41,773 nucleotides of DNA from Tieghemiomyces parasiticus (lineage: Eukaryota > Kickxellomycota > Dimargaritomycetes > Dimargaritales > Dimargaritaceae). The translations under genes and the position numbers were made by a program. The stretch covers positions 1 through 41,773 of the forward strand of contig JANBPT010000358.1 in NCBI GenBank assembly GCA_027575765.1. The letters run 5' to 3'. Within the stretch, counting starts at the first letter, position 1; every line of letters starts with the position of its first letter. Under the pieces are notes generated by a model, which had not been told where the DNA came from, searched no databases, and saw nothing but the letters and a program-made list of their open reading frames with translations. Positions 30,277 through 41,632 of this stretch are shown here, piece after piece.

Positions 30277-33200
30277 TAGCGACGGACGCCGGGAGGAGTT
30301 AAGGTAGGACGCGGGGTTGGGCGGGAGGGGGACAAGGTTGGGAGCGGAGGTGGTCGTGGTTAGCGGGCGGAGAGAGTATATACAGGACGGGGGTAGAGCG
30401 ATAAGAGGTGGGCGGAGTTTCGACGAGGCCAGCAGGTCGAGAGGGGATGGGAATCGGTTGGAGAAGGCAGAGTAGAACGTGAAAGAGGGAGAGGGCCGAA
30501 AGGTTAGACAAGGGAGCAAGCAAGCAGGTAGGCCGAGATACGGTTGTAAGGGTGGGCGGGGTAGGTAGGCTGGGGCTAGAGCGTTATGGATGGCAGAAGG
30601 AAAGAGTAACAGCCACAACACGATAGGCGGTGGCAGGTCGAGGGCAGTTGTAAAAGTGGCAAACACTGCGCAAGTGGCGTCAAATGCGGAGCGGGCGAGG
30701 AGGGGCAGCGGATATATATAGGAGGGGTGCGTAGGCAGAGCCCGATGCGAGCAGGGCCAAGATAATAAATCTGTCTAAAAAAACGACTACGGGGTTACGG
30801 GAGTGACCCTGCGACGGCTAGCGCGGGGCGGGCCGATGCGAAGGGAGAGTGACGAACTAAGGTAGAAGTGCGGTCCGATTCGTTCGCGCGGAGAAACGAG
30901 GAGTGAAAAAGATGTGGACGGAGGCTGTCAAAGGCCAGCGGAGATTAGGAATTATACACAGAAGGGGATATACGAAGAGAGGGCGACAAAGCCCAAGACA
31001 CCAGCTCTATCGTCCAGGGGCGGGGTGGAGTCAAGGCTCAGGGGTTGCAAGTAGGGGAAGGGCAAAAGTGCCAGTCGGGTGGGGGGAGAGAGAGCCAAGA
31101 CTGCTGTGCAAGGCCGCCGAAGGGGTAATAGGGCGACAAGGCAGGTTGACACGACAGCGGCGAGGAGGGGTGGTGTAACCGTGGGGGGGGGAGCACGGGA
31201 GGACAATGCGGTACTTGTGCGGGGCGCCAAAAAGAGACACTGCTTAGCAAAGGTGAGTTGGCAGCGAGTTGAGGACGCAGCAGCGACTAGGGTGGTGTCA
31301 CAGCGGATAAAAAAAGGTCGAAAAAACACGGTAGGAGACACACATGAAGCAAGAGACGTGTTGTGCCGCTCGAAGGGGGGGAGGTTGGTTGGGCTACCCG
31401 CTGGTCTACTTATACAGAAAGGACCACCCTTGGAAGGTGCAGACGCTTGTCAGCAGGCTGCAGGAACCGAGCCGTCACCCCTCCTCCCCGCGTTCCACCC
31501 TGCTCCGCCAGAGGGGAGGAAGCGTACCGTCAGCCAAGGGCGAGGCCCACTGACCACAACGGTGACGCTGGAAGGGACAACAGTGCGCCGCTCTCAACCA
31601 GGGAGCGGGGATGGACCGCGAGCCGATCGATAAGCTACCAAAGCAAGCCTGTCCCGCCGTCCATCCATACTGCGCTCCTCTCCGCCCCCCTGTGCAGGAA
31701 AAGCCCTTGCAGCGCCACGCCACTCCCCAAGCTCCGGTGAGCGGACGGAGAGGCCTGGCGATCGGCCGGATGCCATGAGCCAATGGCCGCCGCCCCAACT
31801 GACCAGCCTGGCAGCTAGTGGCGAGACGACCCCGTAGCGGTGAGGGAAGCAAGGCAGCAAGGGGACTCGAAGGCCGAGGCCCCAAACGCCGGGCGCCTGG
31901 GCAAAGGTACAAGGGGCGACGGTGTGGTTGAAAAGGCGGTCGGAGGTCGCGGGGAAGGGGGCAGAAGGAATCCGGGCGAGGCCCTGCAAGGCTCCGATCG
32001 GTGGTTGTGACACACACAGGTCGTACCCGCCCCCACCTGTCAAACGAGCACTCCGGTACCTGGCCAGAGATTCCGCGGGGAGTGGCCGCCGCATACCGCC
32101 TCCACAGCAACAGTCAGCAGGTCAGTAACCAAAAAAGGGGCAGTGGGGGGCGACATAGCGGCCACGCCCACAAATTGTCGGCCGCAAGGAGGAGCGAGGA
32201 GACGGGACTACGAGATAGGGGCGGATCACCATTCATTCCGGTCCATAGGAATGGCGAAGCGCAGCCCCCTCCCCCTAGCGCGGAGGGCTCTAGTGACGTG
32301 TGCGTGCGCGTAGCGCCCTGCAGACTCGATAGATGTCAGAGAAGCCGCGCCCACTAGTCCAAAGCGGTGGAGAGAAACGGTGTGCAACGGAACATAGAGG
32401 AGGAAACCCTGCGATAAAGAGGAGAGTGGGCGCCCTGCAACCATTGGGCAGCCCTCACCCTCGGCCGCGCCGACCCGGAGGGAGGTAGGTTGGCCAGCCA
32501 AGGCATGCACAAAAGTGTATACACAAAGTGATCAAGGCCCTCGCTCGCGCCAAAGCAGAGGTGTGTGGGGGGGGGAAAAAAGCGCGCGCATCCATGCATA
32601 TGGCCCCAAGCCTCGCAGGGCGGCAATCTGCCGTTGCGGCGGGAACCGTCAAGCGACGACAAGCAAGGTGGAAAGACTTACCGGGAGTGGTTGTGGAGGC
32701 TGGTGGGCGACGCCGTTCGATAGTGCGACTGAGCAGCGAGGGCGGGCGGGCAGAGCTTGGTAATACGAGTGGGAGGGGCGCAAGGGAAGGGCTGGGGAGG
32801 GAGGCGGGGCTGAGCACCCAAGAGGTACACGCGAACCGGCAAGGTTACGATTGGGGCGGGGTTTGTATGGGTCTGTGGCGACGGTATGGACGGAAGGTAT
32901 TGCGCGGTCGGTATACGGGTGCGGGGCTGGTGGTTAGCGGCTAGGCACGACAAGAGAAGCGCGGTGGCGAGGGAAGAGAGCGGGGGTTATCCAAGGGCTT
33001 GTACAGAAAGACAAAGAAAACGAAATGAAGAGGATCGCAAGAGGTTAGGACTAGGCTGGAGCAGAGTTGAGGTGACGGTCGACCGATCGTATCAGAAACC
33101 GGAGCGGGTTGAGAGATACCCGCTCTAGGTGAAACCAGTTTGCGGTAACACACGCTGTAGGGAGGAAGAGGGGAAGAAGGCCCAGAGTTCAGGGGCCGCA

Positions 33201-34390
33201 CCGCGGAGGGCGAGGGAGCGCGCACCACGAGCCACGCAGGGAGGGACGCCGTAGCGGCACCGTGCGAAAGGGGCAGAAAGGTGAGTCGCTCAGGGTACGA
33301 CGACGCCTGGCAGTAAAGAGCAAGAGGCCGGCGGGTGGGTCGGTCGTGTCGGAAGGACTGAGAGTTGGGGTGGGCGGAGAATACTAAGGGGGCCGTTTGA
33401 GGCGAGGAACTCCTTCTCTCCCACTCGCAGCGAACCGGCGCTTGCGACAAGGAAAAGCTCGGGGTGCGGTGAATCCCCTGGGAGCGGCGGAGGTGGCTAA
33501 CGGATTGCTAGCGACGAAGGAAATGGCTGCCGGGAAGCCTAGGGAATTGGCTCGGATGGCCGGCAGGCGGAGACCGGAGTCGGGCAGTGGGCGGTTGACG
33601 GGCACAGCGTATTGTCGGATTGCAAAGGGCCACCGGTGCCTTCAAATGCACACAAGAGAAAGGAGTCAGGAGCGGTTGGGTAGAAAGCGAAGCGAAGGGG
33701 AAAAAGGGGCTAGGAGCCAAATAGACTTCGCTCCGGGGTACAAGCTGGCCCAGAATGGAAGCTAGGATGGAGACCAACCCCCAAGAATAGGAAGAAAAAA
33801 AAAACAATTCAGAATGGCCACGGGGGAGAGCCACTGGTCAGTGCAGGTACCGGTCGGCCGCTTCCCGACGAGCCAGCCGCCGGGTAAGTTACCATCACCG
33901 TCACCCACCTGCAAAAACAAAGGCCAAAGGGCAATGCTTGATGGGCAATCACACGCCCCCCCCCTCAATGGCCGGTATGGCTGGAGGGGTGCCAGAAACA
34001 ACACGCCATGGGCCGGGTGGGCTGAGGCCGAAGCTTGCCCAAACACGGGTGGGAAAGTGGAGCGCCAAGTCGAGCACGCCAGGCGGGAGAGCGCGGAGGA
34101 GGTGGAAGCCGCGCTTCACCACCGGACGGATCGACACGAATAGCACTGCGGCCCCCTCCCTCCATGGGGTGGCTGCTTCCTCCCGCGTGCCTGAACGTCA
34201 GCGAACCATGCCGCTTGAGGATCAGCGTCGCCCGCCCTGCTCCCTGGCCGTCCTCTCTTCTGCCGGCGATTTGTATTCGGTAGGTCTCTGGTCCCGTCCC
34301 AGTTTGGCGACCTCGCCGAGCTGATTCGAACTGATAAATCCCCGAGCTGTAAGTGGCTGCTGTATAGGTGCCACAGGTCCAAGTCCAGGC
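30277..34390. other. Long GC-rich, partly purine-skewed region upstream of the 939-residue gene
   Basis: Much of the plus strand is G/A-rich, so the minus strand, the sense strand of the downstream gene, is C/T-rich. Part of it (about 31.4-32.3 kb) is more balanced. Open frames of 60-220 codons occur on both strands at once, which reflects few A/T-rich stop codons rather than genes. None has a domain. TATATATA-like sequence lies near 30712-30720. Splice-donor-like GTAAGT motifs occur on the minus strand near 32678-32685 and 34695-34702. It may be a long promoter or a spliced 5' leader. Confidence 0.45.
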
Positions 34391-34393
34391 CCC

Positions 34394-34520
34394 GGCAGGG
34401 TGTGCAACCCTCGTCACCTACCCAGGCTGTACGCGCGGGGTTACTAAGGCGCCTCTAAACCCAATCTGCGCAACCCTGTCCGCCCTCGGGTGTACATGAG
34501 TACCGTCGCAGGGTTGATCC
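34394..34520 (+). other. Cluster of short hairpins, possible structured RNA
   Basis: Three perfect short stems occur close together: GGGT(34398-34401)/ACCC(34407-34410); CAACCCTG(34471-34478)/CAGGGTTG(34509-34516); and, inside the latter loop, GTAC(34492-34495)/GTAC(34500-34503) around ATGA. The surroundings are not purine-skewed like the region to the left. No match to tRNA, snRNA, SRP or RNase P signatures was seen. Confidence 0.25.
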
Positions 34521-36531
34521 CTATTGCATGAAATTAACGGGTATGGCGCGACCCGAGCTGATGCAGCGGCTCATACCTGACATTCCCCCTTCATGCTTGG
34601 GCCCGGCCGAGGTGCAAGACGCGCCGGGAAGGGAGAAAGGCAGGAATGGCCCTCCCGCAACGCTCTACTGGACGAGCCAGTGGTGCAGCAGAAAGTAACT
34701 TACCGGTCGATAGCCAGGACGGCGGTGGGTGCGGTTACGCTGGTACGGCGATGGTGGTTTCGGAAGGGGGCCTGGACGTAGAAGGGACCGATCGCCTGAA
34801 ACCGGCAGGGGAAGGGGAGGAGAAGCAGAGGGAGGGGGGCACACGATGCGGGTCAAGATGAAAGCTGTAGGGGAGTGGCCTGGGGTTTCACTGCACGCAA
34901 TATTATGTCCGAACAGTCGTAGTAGATGTCGGTGGCAGGACGGGTGGATATCGGCGGGGTCGGATAATAATGACAACAGGAAAACCTGGGGTAAGGAGAG
35001 GAAGGGATGCAATGGGCCGGGTCACGCCGGGAACTGGATGGCGAGGTGGCAGGGCTACAACTGGGTAGAGCGTCTGGCGGTTACCGCGGAAATATTGTTG
35101 ATGAGTTATCCGATAGGAGACGACGAAAAGCTAGCTACACGGAAGCGGGGCGCTGCAGGATGGGTGATGGCTAACTTCGAGTATTAGGCTGGTGAATGGA
35201 CAGACGCCTGACGCCAGGCCGCGAGGCCGTTATGTATTATACAGGCTCTGATGCTCGAAAGTGACACATGCCGGTTCTTTATCGTTTCCTCCATGTCAGC
35301 CGTAGCCAATTCAGCCACCTCCAGCGCGTCATAGCTCCGGACCAGATCGAGCGTCCAACCAGTAGCTTCATGGGCCAGCCCACGGGGTCGAGCCGTAGTG
35401 TGGAAGGCTGGCCTCGCTCCCTCTCCCCCTCCCCTTCCAAAAAAAAAAATCAAAAAAAATAACGTTCAGTGGGATAAAGTAGGAGTGAAGTGGGGGAGCG
35501 ATAAGGTCCTGTGGTGCGAAGTACGGAGGGGCATGGTCCTAATTGGACCGTCAGCCACACGCCAGCACACTAATCAGGACCCGAGCACATAATGCCCGGT
35601 CCCACCTCGATTGGCAAGGACAAGGCAAGCGTGTGTACTTTGGTAGGTCGGGGGCCGGGTGATTTTCCAACTCCGCCAAAAGGGTCGGTTTCCAAAGGCC
35701 GATTGGCAGGGTAGTACAGTCCACCAGCCCCAACGAAGGTGGCCATAGACTGCATGGACTAATGCATGGGTAGGTGGGGGTGGAGGAGCTTAACATACAG
35801 ATAAAATGACGATGGTCGCATTCTCCGGCTGTCAGAGAGTTCACCCGGGCGGCGTTGTACAATCAGGCCGGCGCGTCGGTAAGCTTTACTGAACACTCCC
35901 CTCCTCTTCTCCCCTCCCCACCGTGTCCCTCACTATCGGGCCCCGCTGCGTATCGCTCTGGGGAAAATTTCCACAGCCCCATGCAGTGAGAGCGAGCGAG
36001 AGTGGGATGGGCTAAATACCAATGACGTGGTGAGACCTCTCAGGCTATAATTCCAATGGGGGTGCCTGAGCGCCACCCAGCCAATCTAACCCTGGCACCA
36101 AGCCGCTGAGTGGGTAGGTCCAGTACAAGGGAATGTCTTCTCACTTGCACTACCTGCCCGCCTCGGGCTGATAGTTTGTAGCACACGCCATTGGTCCATA
36201 CTGTGCGTGAGGCTGACCCATATCCCTATGAAGGCTAGCCAGGACGTGTCCTCGGGGTCGAGGCAAATGCTTCTCTGGCGAGGTTGTTTAACATTAGAAT
36301 TCGTTACGAAGCGAGATGCCTGACCCACTGCCACCCCGCCCCCGCTGTAGTGGACACTCCCTGGGCCTCACGGGGGGGGGGAGGCACTGCGCCTTGATGT
36401 TCATACACTGGGGCTCTAAGGTGGATATAGGGTATTTAAATCCACCCCGCCTCTCTTCATTGTACTGTCGCTCTCCGGCCTGACTCTTTTCCCTGGATTG
36501 ATCAAAACCTTAAGCCTGCCACCCGACTTCG
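34521..36531. other. Intergenic stretch with no supported gene
   Basis: There are A-rich tracts at 35439-35449 and 35452-35459 and short frames on both strands without recognisable domains. A TATTTAAAT box near 36433-36441 is the only promoter-like feature noticed. Confidence 0.4.
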
Positions 36532-36675
36532 ATGTCCTTGACCAGCGGCAGCATGAGTTTAAAGGAGGTGCCGCGAATATATGCCAATGATGACTTTCAT
36601 GTTACGTCCGGCGGCTTAGCTTGGAGCCAAGCCACGCGAGGGGGATCTTTGGGGCGACCACCTCTCATGCACTAG
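36532..36675 (+). CDS. Possible small protein of 47 residues
   Basis: An ATG at 36532 opens a 47-residue frame (start MSLTSGSMSLKEVPRIYAND, end RPPLMH) closed by TAG. It lies about 90 bases after a TATTTAAAT box and a pyrimidine-rich leader, the arrangement seen before real genes here. No family is recognised, and the length alone is within chance. A continuation by splicing was not found. Confidence 0.25.
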   Translation: MSLTSGSMSLKEVPRIYANDDFHVTSGGLAWSQATRGGSLGRPPLMH

Positions 36676-36710
36676 TACCTGTCGGACAAAAACCCTCTCA
36701 GTGCTGTGAA

Positions 36711-36723
36711 GGGGGGGGGGGGG
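36711..36723 (+). repeat. G13 homopolymer
   Basis: Thirteen consecutive G in the intergenic region upstream of the kinase gene. Confidence 0.85.
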
Positions 36724-37692
36724 TGATCATCAGGCCCACACCCTCATCTTGCAGCCACTATCCATCTAGGAGCCGCGAGACCTTGTCAAGGGGCATGTCG
36801 ATAAGTGAGAAATGGTTTGACGTTTGGCTTCAGGGGAATGGATGAGGAGGCGAATCATTATCGAAACCTCCGATCGTCTGGAGGCTCTGCACCATGACGC
36901 CGGGGGTACTCCATAGAAGGACGCCAAGGCTTCAGGCCAGGAGGACGGCGAGGTGCAGCACTGAAGAGGAAGGGTAACGATTAACTAACAACGAGTAGTG
37001 CTATGGATGCACCAGCGTGCGTAGGTGTGCAGGGGGAGGGGGGTTTATTTGATAAAGTATCGGCATGTTTGGAAGTCCTCGTTTCTCAAAGCTAGTGGAC
37101 GATTGGGTGCAGCCTAGAGTCTATACTCCCCAAAAGCTCAATGATATAGCATCGGGACAGGCAGAGTCAAACCGCCACACGATAAAGGCCAGCGTTAAGT
37201 GAAAGTTACAGGTAATGACTTAGAGACTAGCCCCTCTCGAGGCACAAAAGTCTGGACAGGCCGTTCAGCGGAACCCCACTTTACTCGGCCGCCATCAACC
37301 AATATGTCGACATATTTCTTAGTTTGCAACTTTTGCTTCCCACCTTCTCCCCGGTACCTTTCACGCATCGATTACAGGCAATTTCTCTCCACACCCCTCC
37401 CTCGCCAATACTACTGTCCATATTACATGGTGTCACTTTTGAACCTTCCCTCCTCACCTTGTCTAATATCGGTATGTGCAATACGGCCCTGTAAATCAAG
37501 GTATTCAGGGGCGAATCCCTCGCATGGTCTCTATTACATCAACCAGACCGTATCCTAAAGATCTATCGCAAATTGTCTCTCGACTTTTTTCTTCTTACTC
37601 TGCAACATCACAATCCAAATTAGGGGTCAGGGAAGAGTACGGCCCTTTTTTTGTTTTTGCTGCCTATCTTTTCCTTCTGTTCTCTGCTAAGC
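36724..37692. other. Upstream region of the kinase gene
   Basis: No supported gene. The sequence is C/T-rich from about 37320 to the kinase ATG, as expected of a fungal leader. Frames such as 37199-37558 plus have no domain. Confidence 0.45.
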
Positions 37693-40664
37693 ATGGGTTA
37701 CGATGACTACCGTGTCTGTGAAACCATTGGTAAGGGCGGTCGGGGTACGGTCTACCTTGCTAAACGCAAGTCGGCTGTAGGGAAGCATGGACAAACCACC
37801 GGGGCCGCGCGCTACGTGGCCATCAAACGCCTGCCGCGACTGGGACCTACGGCCGACCCGTCGGTTAACCACCAGCTGTGGACCAGCGAAGTGGACATGC
37901 TCCGGGCGTGTCGGCATACCCATATCCTGCGTTTGCACGAGGCATTCGCGTCGCCATCGTACTACTACCTAGTAACAGACTTTGCAGATGGAGGTAAGAA
38001 AAAGGCCCGAAAAACTGCAGAACGCTATAGAGGCGGTACCAACGTTTTGACGATCTGGACTTGGTCCAGCACTTTAGTGGTCGGTTTTCACGAGTGTGTG
38101 CATGTGTAGGTAGATGTTCATTTATATCCACTTTATTTTGATCGTTAAAAAACAATAATCCAAGGGTACTCGACTGATTACTTCTCGCCGGGTGCCCGCT
38201 TAACTCCCCCCCCTTTACCCTCTCTGGCCAGGCGATTTCGGGTCCCTTGTCGACCACTGCCCGCGTGACCGGCCGTTCAGCGACTCTGAAATCATCGAGT
38301 GGTGCCTGCAGCTCCTGGCCGCCATCGCCTTCCTCCACACGCACGGTGTGATCCATCGAGGTAACAGGAAAAAAAACCGCCCACGTCACCTGAACAACAA
38401 CGCGTGTTACGTCGGTATATTCTGCATAGGGATTCTCACCTACATCAGCCGTAGATGAGCATGTGATAGAAAAAGTCCATGGCTTAGGGTGATTATGACG
38501 ATTATTATATATATATATATATATTTTAAAAAGAAAATATACAGAGACTCACTCCCATCCGGTTGCTGCACACCTCACTCATGGACACCCCTCTCTCCCC
38601 TCCCCTTCTACCCTCCCGGCACAGATATCACACCTCGTAATATCCTGCTACAGCGCACACATAATCACGTGCTATTGAGTGATTTTGATCTCGCCGTGCG
38701 GCTCACGTCAACTGAAACGTGTTTTGTCGATTCAAAGGCGGTAGGTGCGTGGGCTATACGTTTGGATTGATATTAGAGACTAGGCCCTCAAATGGGACGG
38801 TATAAAGTGCATGTGTGGCACACCACGACTAAAATTTAGATGCCCCCGAACCTTCTATCCAGCAAAACAGGCACACCGAACTATATGAGTCCTGAAATAT
38901 ACCGCGAATGTAAGTCAAGTGAACGGCATGGCATTACCCTGTCGCCCTTCAAGTGGCTGCAATGCGGGGTGACTCATCCAAGAATATCCTGCTTGCCGTG
39001 AATTTAGAAACTAGGGCCTAAACAAATATCTATATCTATGTGCTGCACCCCTCCTGACTATTTGTATCTACTCACAGGCCGTTACAGCTCGGCTAGCGAC
39101 GTCTGGGCCTTTGGCTGCATACTGGTAGGCTAACCGATATCTAAATTAGCGTAGTTCCGGTACCCATCGGATATCATTTTTTTAATTGGTATAGCTATAT
39201 ACGCTCGGTGAATGGATAAGTGTCCGATACCTGCAGGTTTCGGTTTCCTGACCAACAACGTACCCAACCCACTTGTATCTCCTCCCCCCTAAGTACGAAC
39301 TCCTAGAACTGCAGATGGCGTTCGCAGCAAGCTGCCGTAGTCACTTGATCGAGATAGTCTCGCGAGCGGAGTACAATCCAATGCGCCGGTAAGTCATTCA
39401 GGCGGCTCTCCAAGGACTCAGTGACCACCATGTACATAATAGTGATAGTAATACCAGCGGAGCGCCAAGCCTCGTCGCTATTGTTCTTAGTATATATTTA
39501 AAAAAATTAATCACAGACTTCGCCATCCACCGTCATACGTAGTCCCGCCGAAAATACACTGGTCCAGCTAGTTCGCAGAGCGCTACTTCGGAATCCCGAG
39601 GATCGATCAGGCGTTCAAGCCCTGAAAAATAGCCTCGAGCGGTTTCAGCAGGGTTTGTCCGAAATACCTCGCCCACCTCAACCGCGGCGGGGTCAGTTGG
39701 CCGTCGAGAACGACCTTAGTCGGCATTTGGCTCCGCCAATGCTGGTGAAGTATCCTAAAAGGAATCTAATACCATCGACCTCAGTACCGTCGTGGTCACC
39801 GGGTAAGTTATGGCATTCCCTCCCTTCCCCCCTGTAAACTTGCCCCAGAAAATATTGACCCTCGCGTATCGCCACGCATTATCCGTTGAGCTTCCTTCCC
39901 CCCCTGATGTCTCCTTAAGTCACTGCAGCACATTATCTGGTCACATCCACCCACCCCCACGCCCCTCTGTTAATGGGTGATTATATCACACCAGGTATCA
40001 TTAAGCGACCCCTGATCCAGGACCCTAACCACTCACTAACCAACATTTGTGCTGTCGACGACGATCCCCCGCATGCTACTCTCTCTCTCTCTCTCTCCCA
40101 ATCCTCTTATCACTAGAACACCCCTGGGTTCACCTACCACAATTAACCGCAACGGAGACCCTCGAGGGGCAGTTGGCTGTCCTAGCCGACCGATTGTCGT
40201 CATCTTCCTTCATTAAGGCTTACCGTTACGCCCTCCGCCACCGACACGACTCTTTAGAACGTGCCGAACGTACGGCCCGTCTGATTTTGGCACACCTGGG
40301 TATAGAGAAAAACGACTGGCAGATGCTTTGTAGACTGGGTAAGTCCATGCAATATGTGGAGGAGGGGAACGGTGCTTAGTCTAGGAACAGGAGTGCGAAC
40401 GAGTACATGTGAAGTAGGGAGAGGGGAAAGAGGGCCTAACCTAGTTTATTAACCACTTGGCTTTGGTCAAGCGACCTGGTCGTTTTTTTCTCTCGTTATT
40501 GGTTATACAACCAAGTTATCCAGGAAGAGAGGGTCTACGGTCGTTGACTAGGTGGTACAGTCACAGAAACGTTACTCCCCTCCCTTCTCGCCAATAATGA
40601 TGCACCATTTTGCGGAATCTATCTTGGCTTGCTCGCAATTGAGCCTCTATTCGAACTTTCTTGA
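37693..40664 (+). CDS. Divergent NEK-like protein kinase, 9 exons
   Basis: Exons 37693-37993, 38232-38360, 38625-38740, 38840-38909, 39078-39124, 39294-39388, 39543-39802, 40117-40338, 40561-40664. Phases match and give 447 residues. The kinase fold is readable: glycine loop IGKGGRGTVYLAK (12-24), VAIK lysine 45, helix-C Glu66, EWCLQLLAAIAFLHTHGVIH, HRD 142-144, Asn149, SDFDLA (163-165 DFD), GTPNYMSPEIYRE, SDVWAFGCILYELLELQMAF, RALLRNPEDR. The EIIEWCLQLL block, GTPNYMSPEI and SDVWAFGCILYEL resemble NEK kinases. It is unusual in having Thr146 where the catalytic-loop lysine should be and DFD for DFG. The C-terminal 110 residues (from EHPWVHL) are helical and unrecognised. The 314-base intron 7 might hide a further exon. 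Confidence 0.8.
38502..38523. repeat. AT dinucleotide repeat in kinase intron 2
   Basis: About ten alternating TA units lie inside the intron between exons 2 and 3 of the kinase gene. A similar run occurs near 24446-24462 in MSH4 intron 2. Confidence 0.8.
40078..40097 (+). repeat. CT dinucleotide repeat at a splice acceptor
   Basis: About ten CT units lie immediately upstream of the acceptor (AG 40115-40116) of kinase exon 8 and would serve as its polypyrimidine tract. Confidence 0.8.
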
Positions 40665-41632
40665 TTAAAAGAAAGGGTGGTTAATCTCAACCCCCCCCAT
40701 TTACAATCAAATAGAGGCGTAAAGCCGGATTGACTACAAAGGGAACAGTCATGACATTGTAAAATCATTCTGGTAATTGGTCGCGAAATATATTTTATAT
40801 AAAATGCGTATACCGGTGGTCCCGATTTTTTTAAAAGGTTCCAGACGACCCCCAAGTTGCCATATTAGCCGCACATCCAGCCCTCTCTCGTGGTGGGTAC
40901 AAACATGTGGGACCGAGGGCTGTTACATAAACGTCAAAAAAGGTGTTTGGTAAGCAGCGACTGTTTAAGCGGCACAGTAGGGATGATGTATCTAAAGTAC
41001 CACTTTCCAGGGTTCATTCATTCAATACCAGGCTCTGTCAGCCGTCCCGACCCTAAAAGGTGCCGTATTGAAACAGTGGGAGTGGAATAACCGACAGGAT
41101 AATAAGTAGCCTAAAGGAGAAAGTATTGAAAAAAAAGATGGATAGAGACAGTAAAGGAGGGGTTATTCAGGTAATGGGGTTGTCCAAAAGGGGGTGGGCA
41201 GGCAAGATTTCAGGTGACAAATACGTAAAGTATAAAAACTATAAGGCGCATATACTAAGTAAAGTAAGCATTGTGTGCGTATGATGGTGTGAGCCGGGTG
41301 GCTCTGTGGTTTGTTGCGAAGCGGAAAGGCGTGGATAGCTGGTTGAGCATCATGTTTAAATCATTACTATCCTTAATGTTTGGAAGAGGTAAGCGGAAAG
41401 AGGTAATATGTAGCTCCTAAGGTTTTGCGATATCTATAATCCTGGCTAGATCGATTTCTTGCTTTTCTGGCTAGAGTAGGGCCAAAAGTATAGCTGTTAA
41501 CCGTCCCGCTATGCCTTTTCTATTCGCCCTAAGCGCGTGGCTATAGCTAGCTACTGCACGCATATTTTAAATGTTACGATGTTAACGTGCGCCATTTGAG
41601 CCATCACACACACTAGTGCAGGCCAAACCGTC
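40665..41632. other. Intergenic 3' end of the window
   Basis: AT-rich sequence with no open frame above 80 codons that shows a domain. No gene, RNA or regulatory element is supported. Confidence 0.5.

Noticed and set aside
30299..34782. Many overlapping open frames of 60 to 220 codons on both strands
   Set aside because: They coexist on both strands in GC-rich, skewed DNA that simply lacks stop codons. Their translations are Arg/Pro/Gly-rich with no domains and no splice logic.
35184..35460. Retrocopy with a poly-A tail at 35439-35459
   Set aside because: The A-rich run is interrupted, no target duplication was seen and the adjacent frame matches no gene here.
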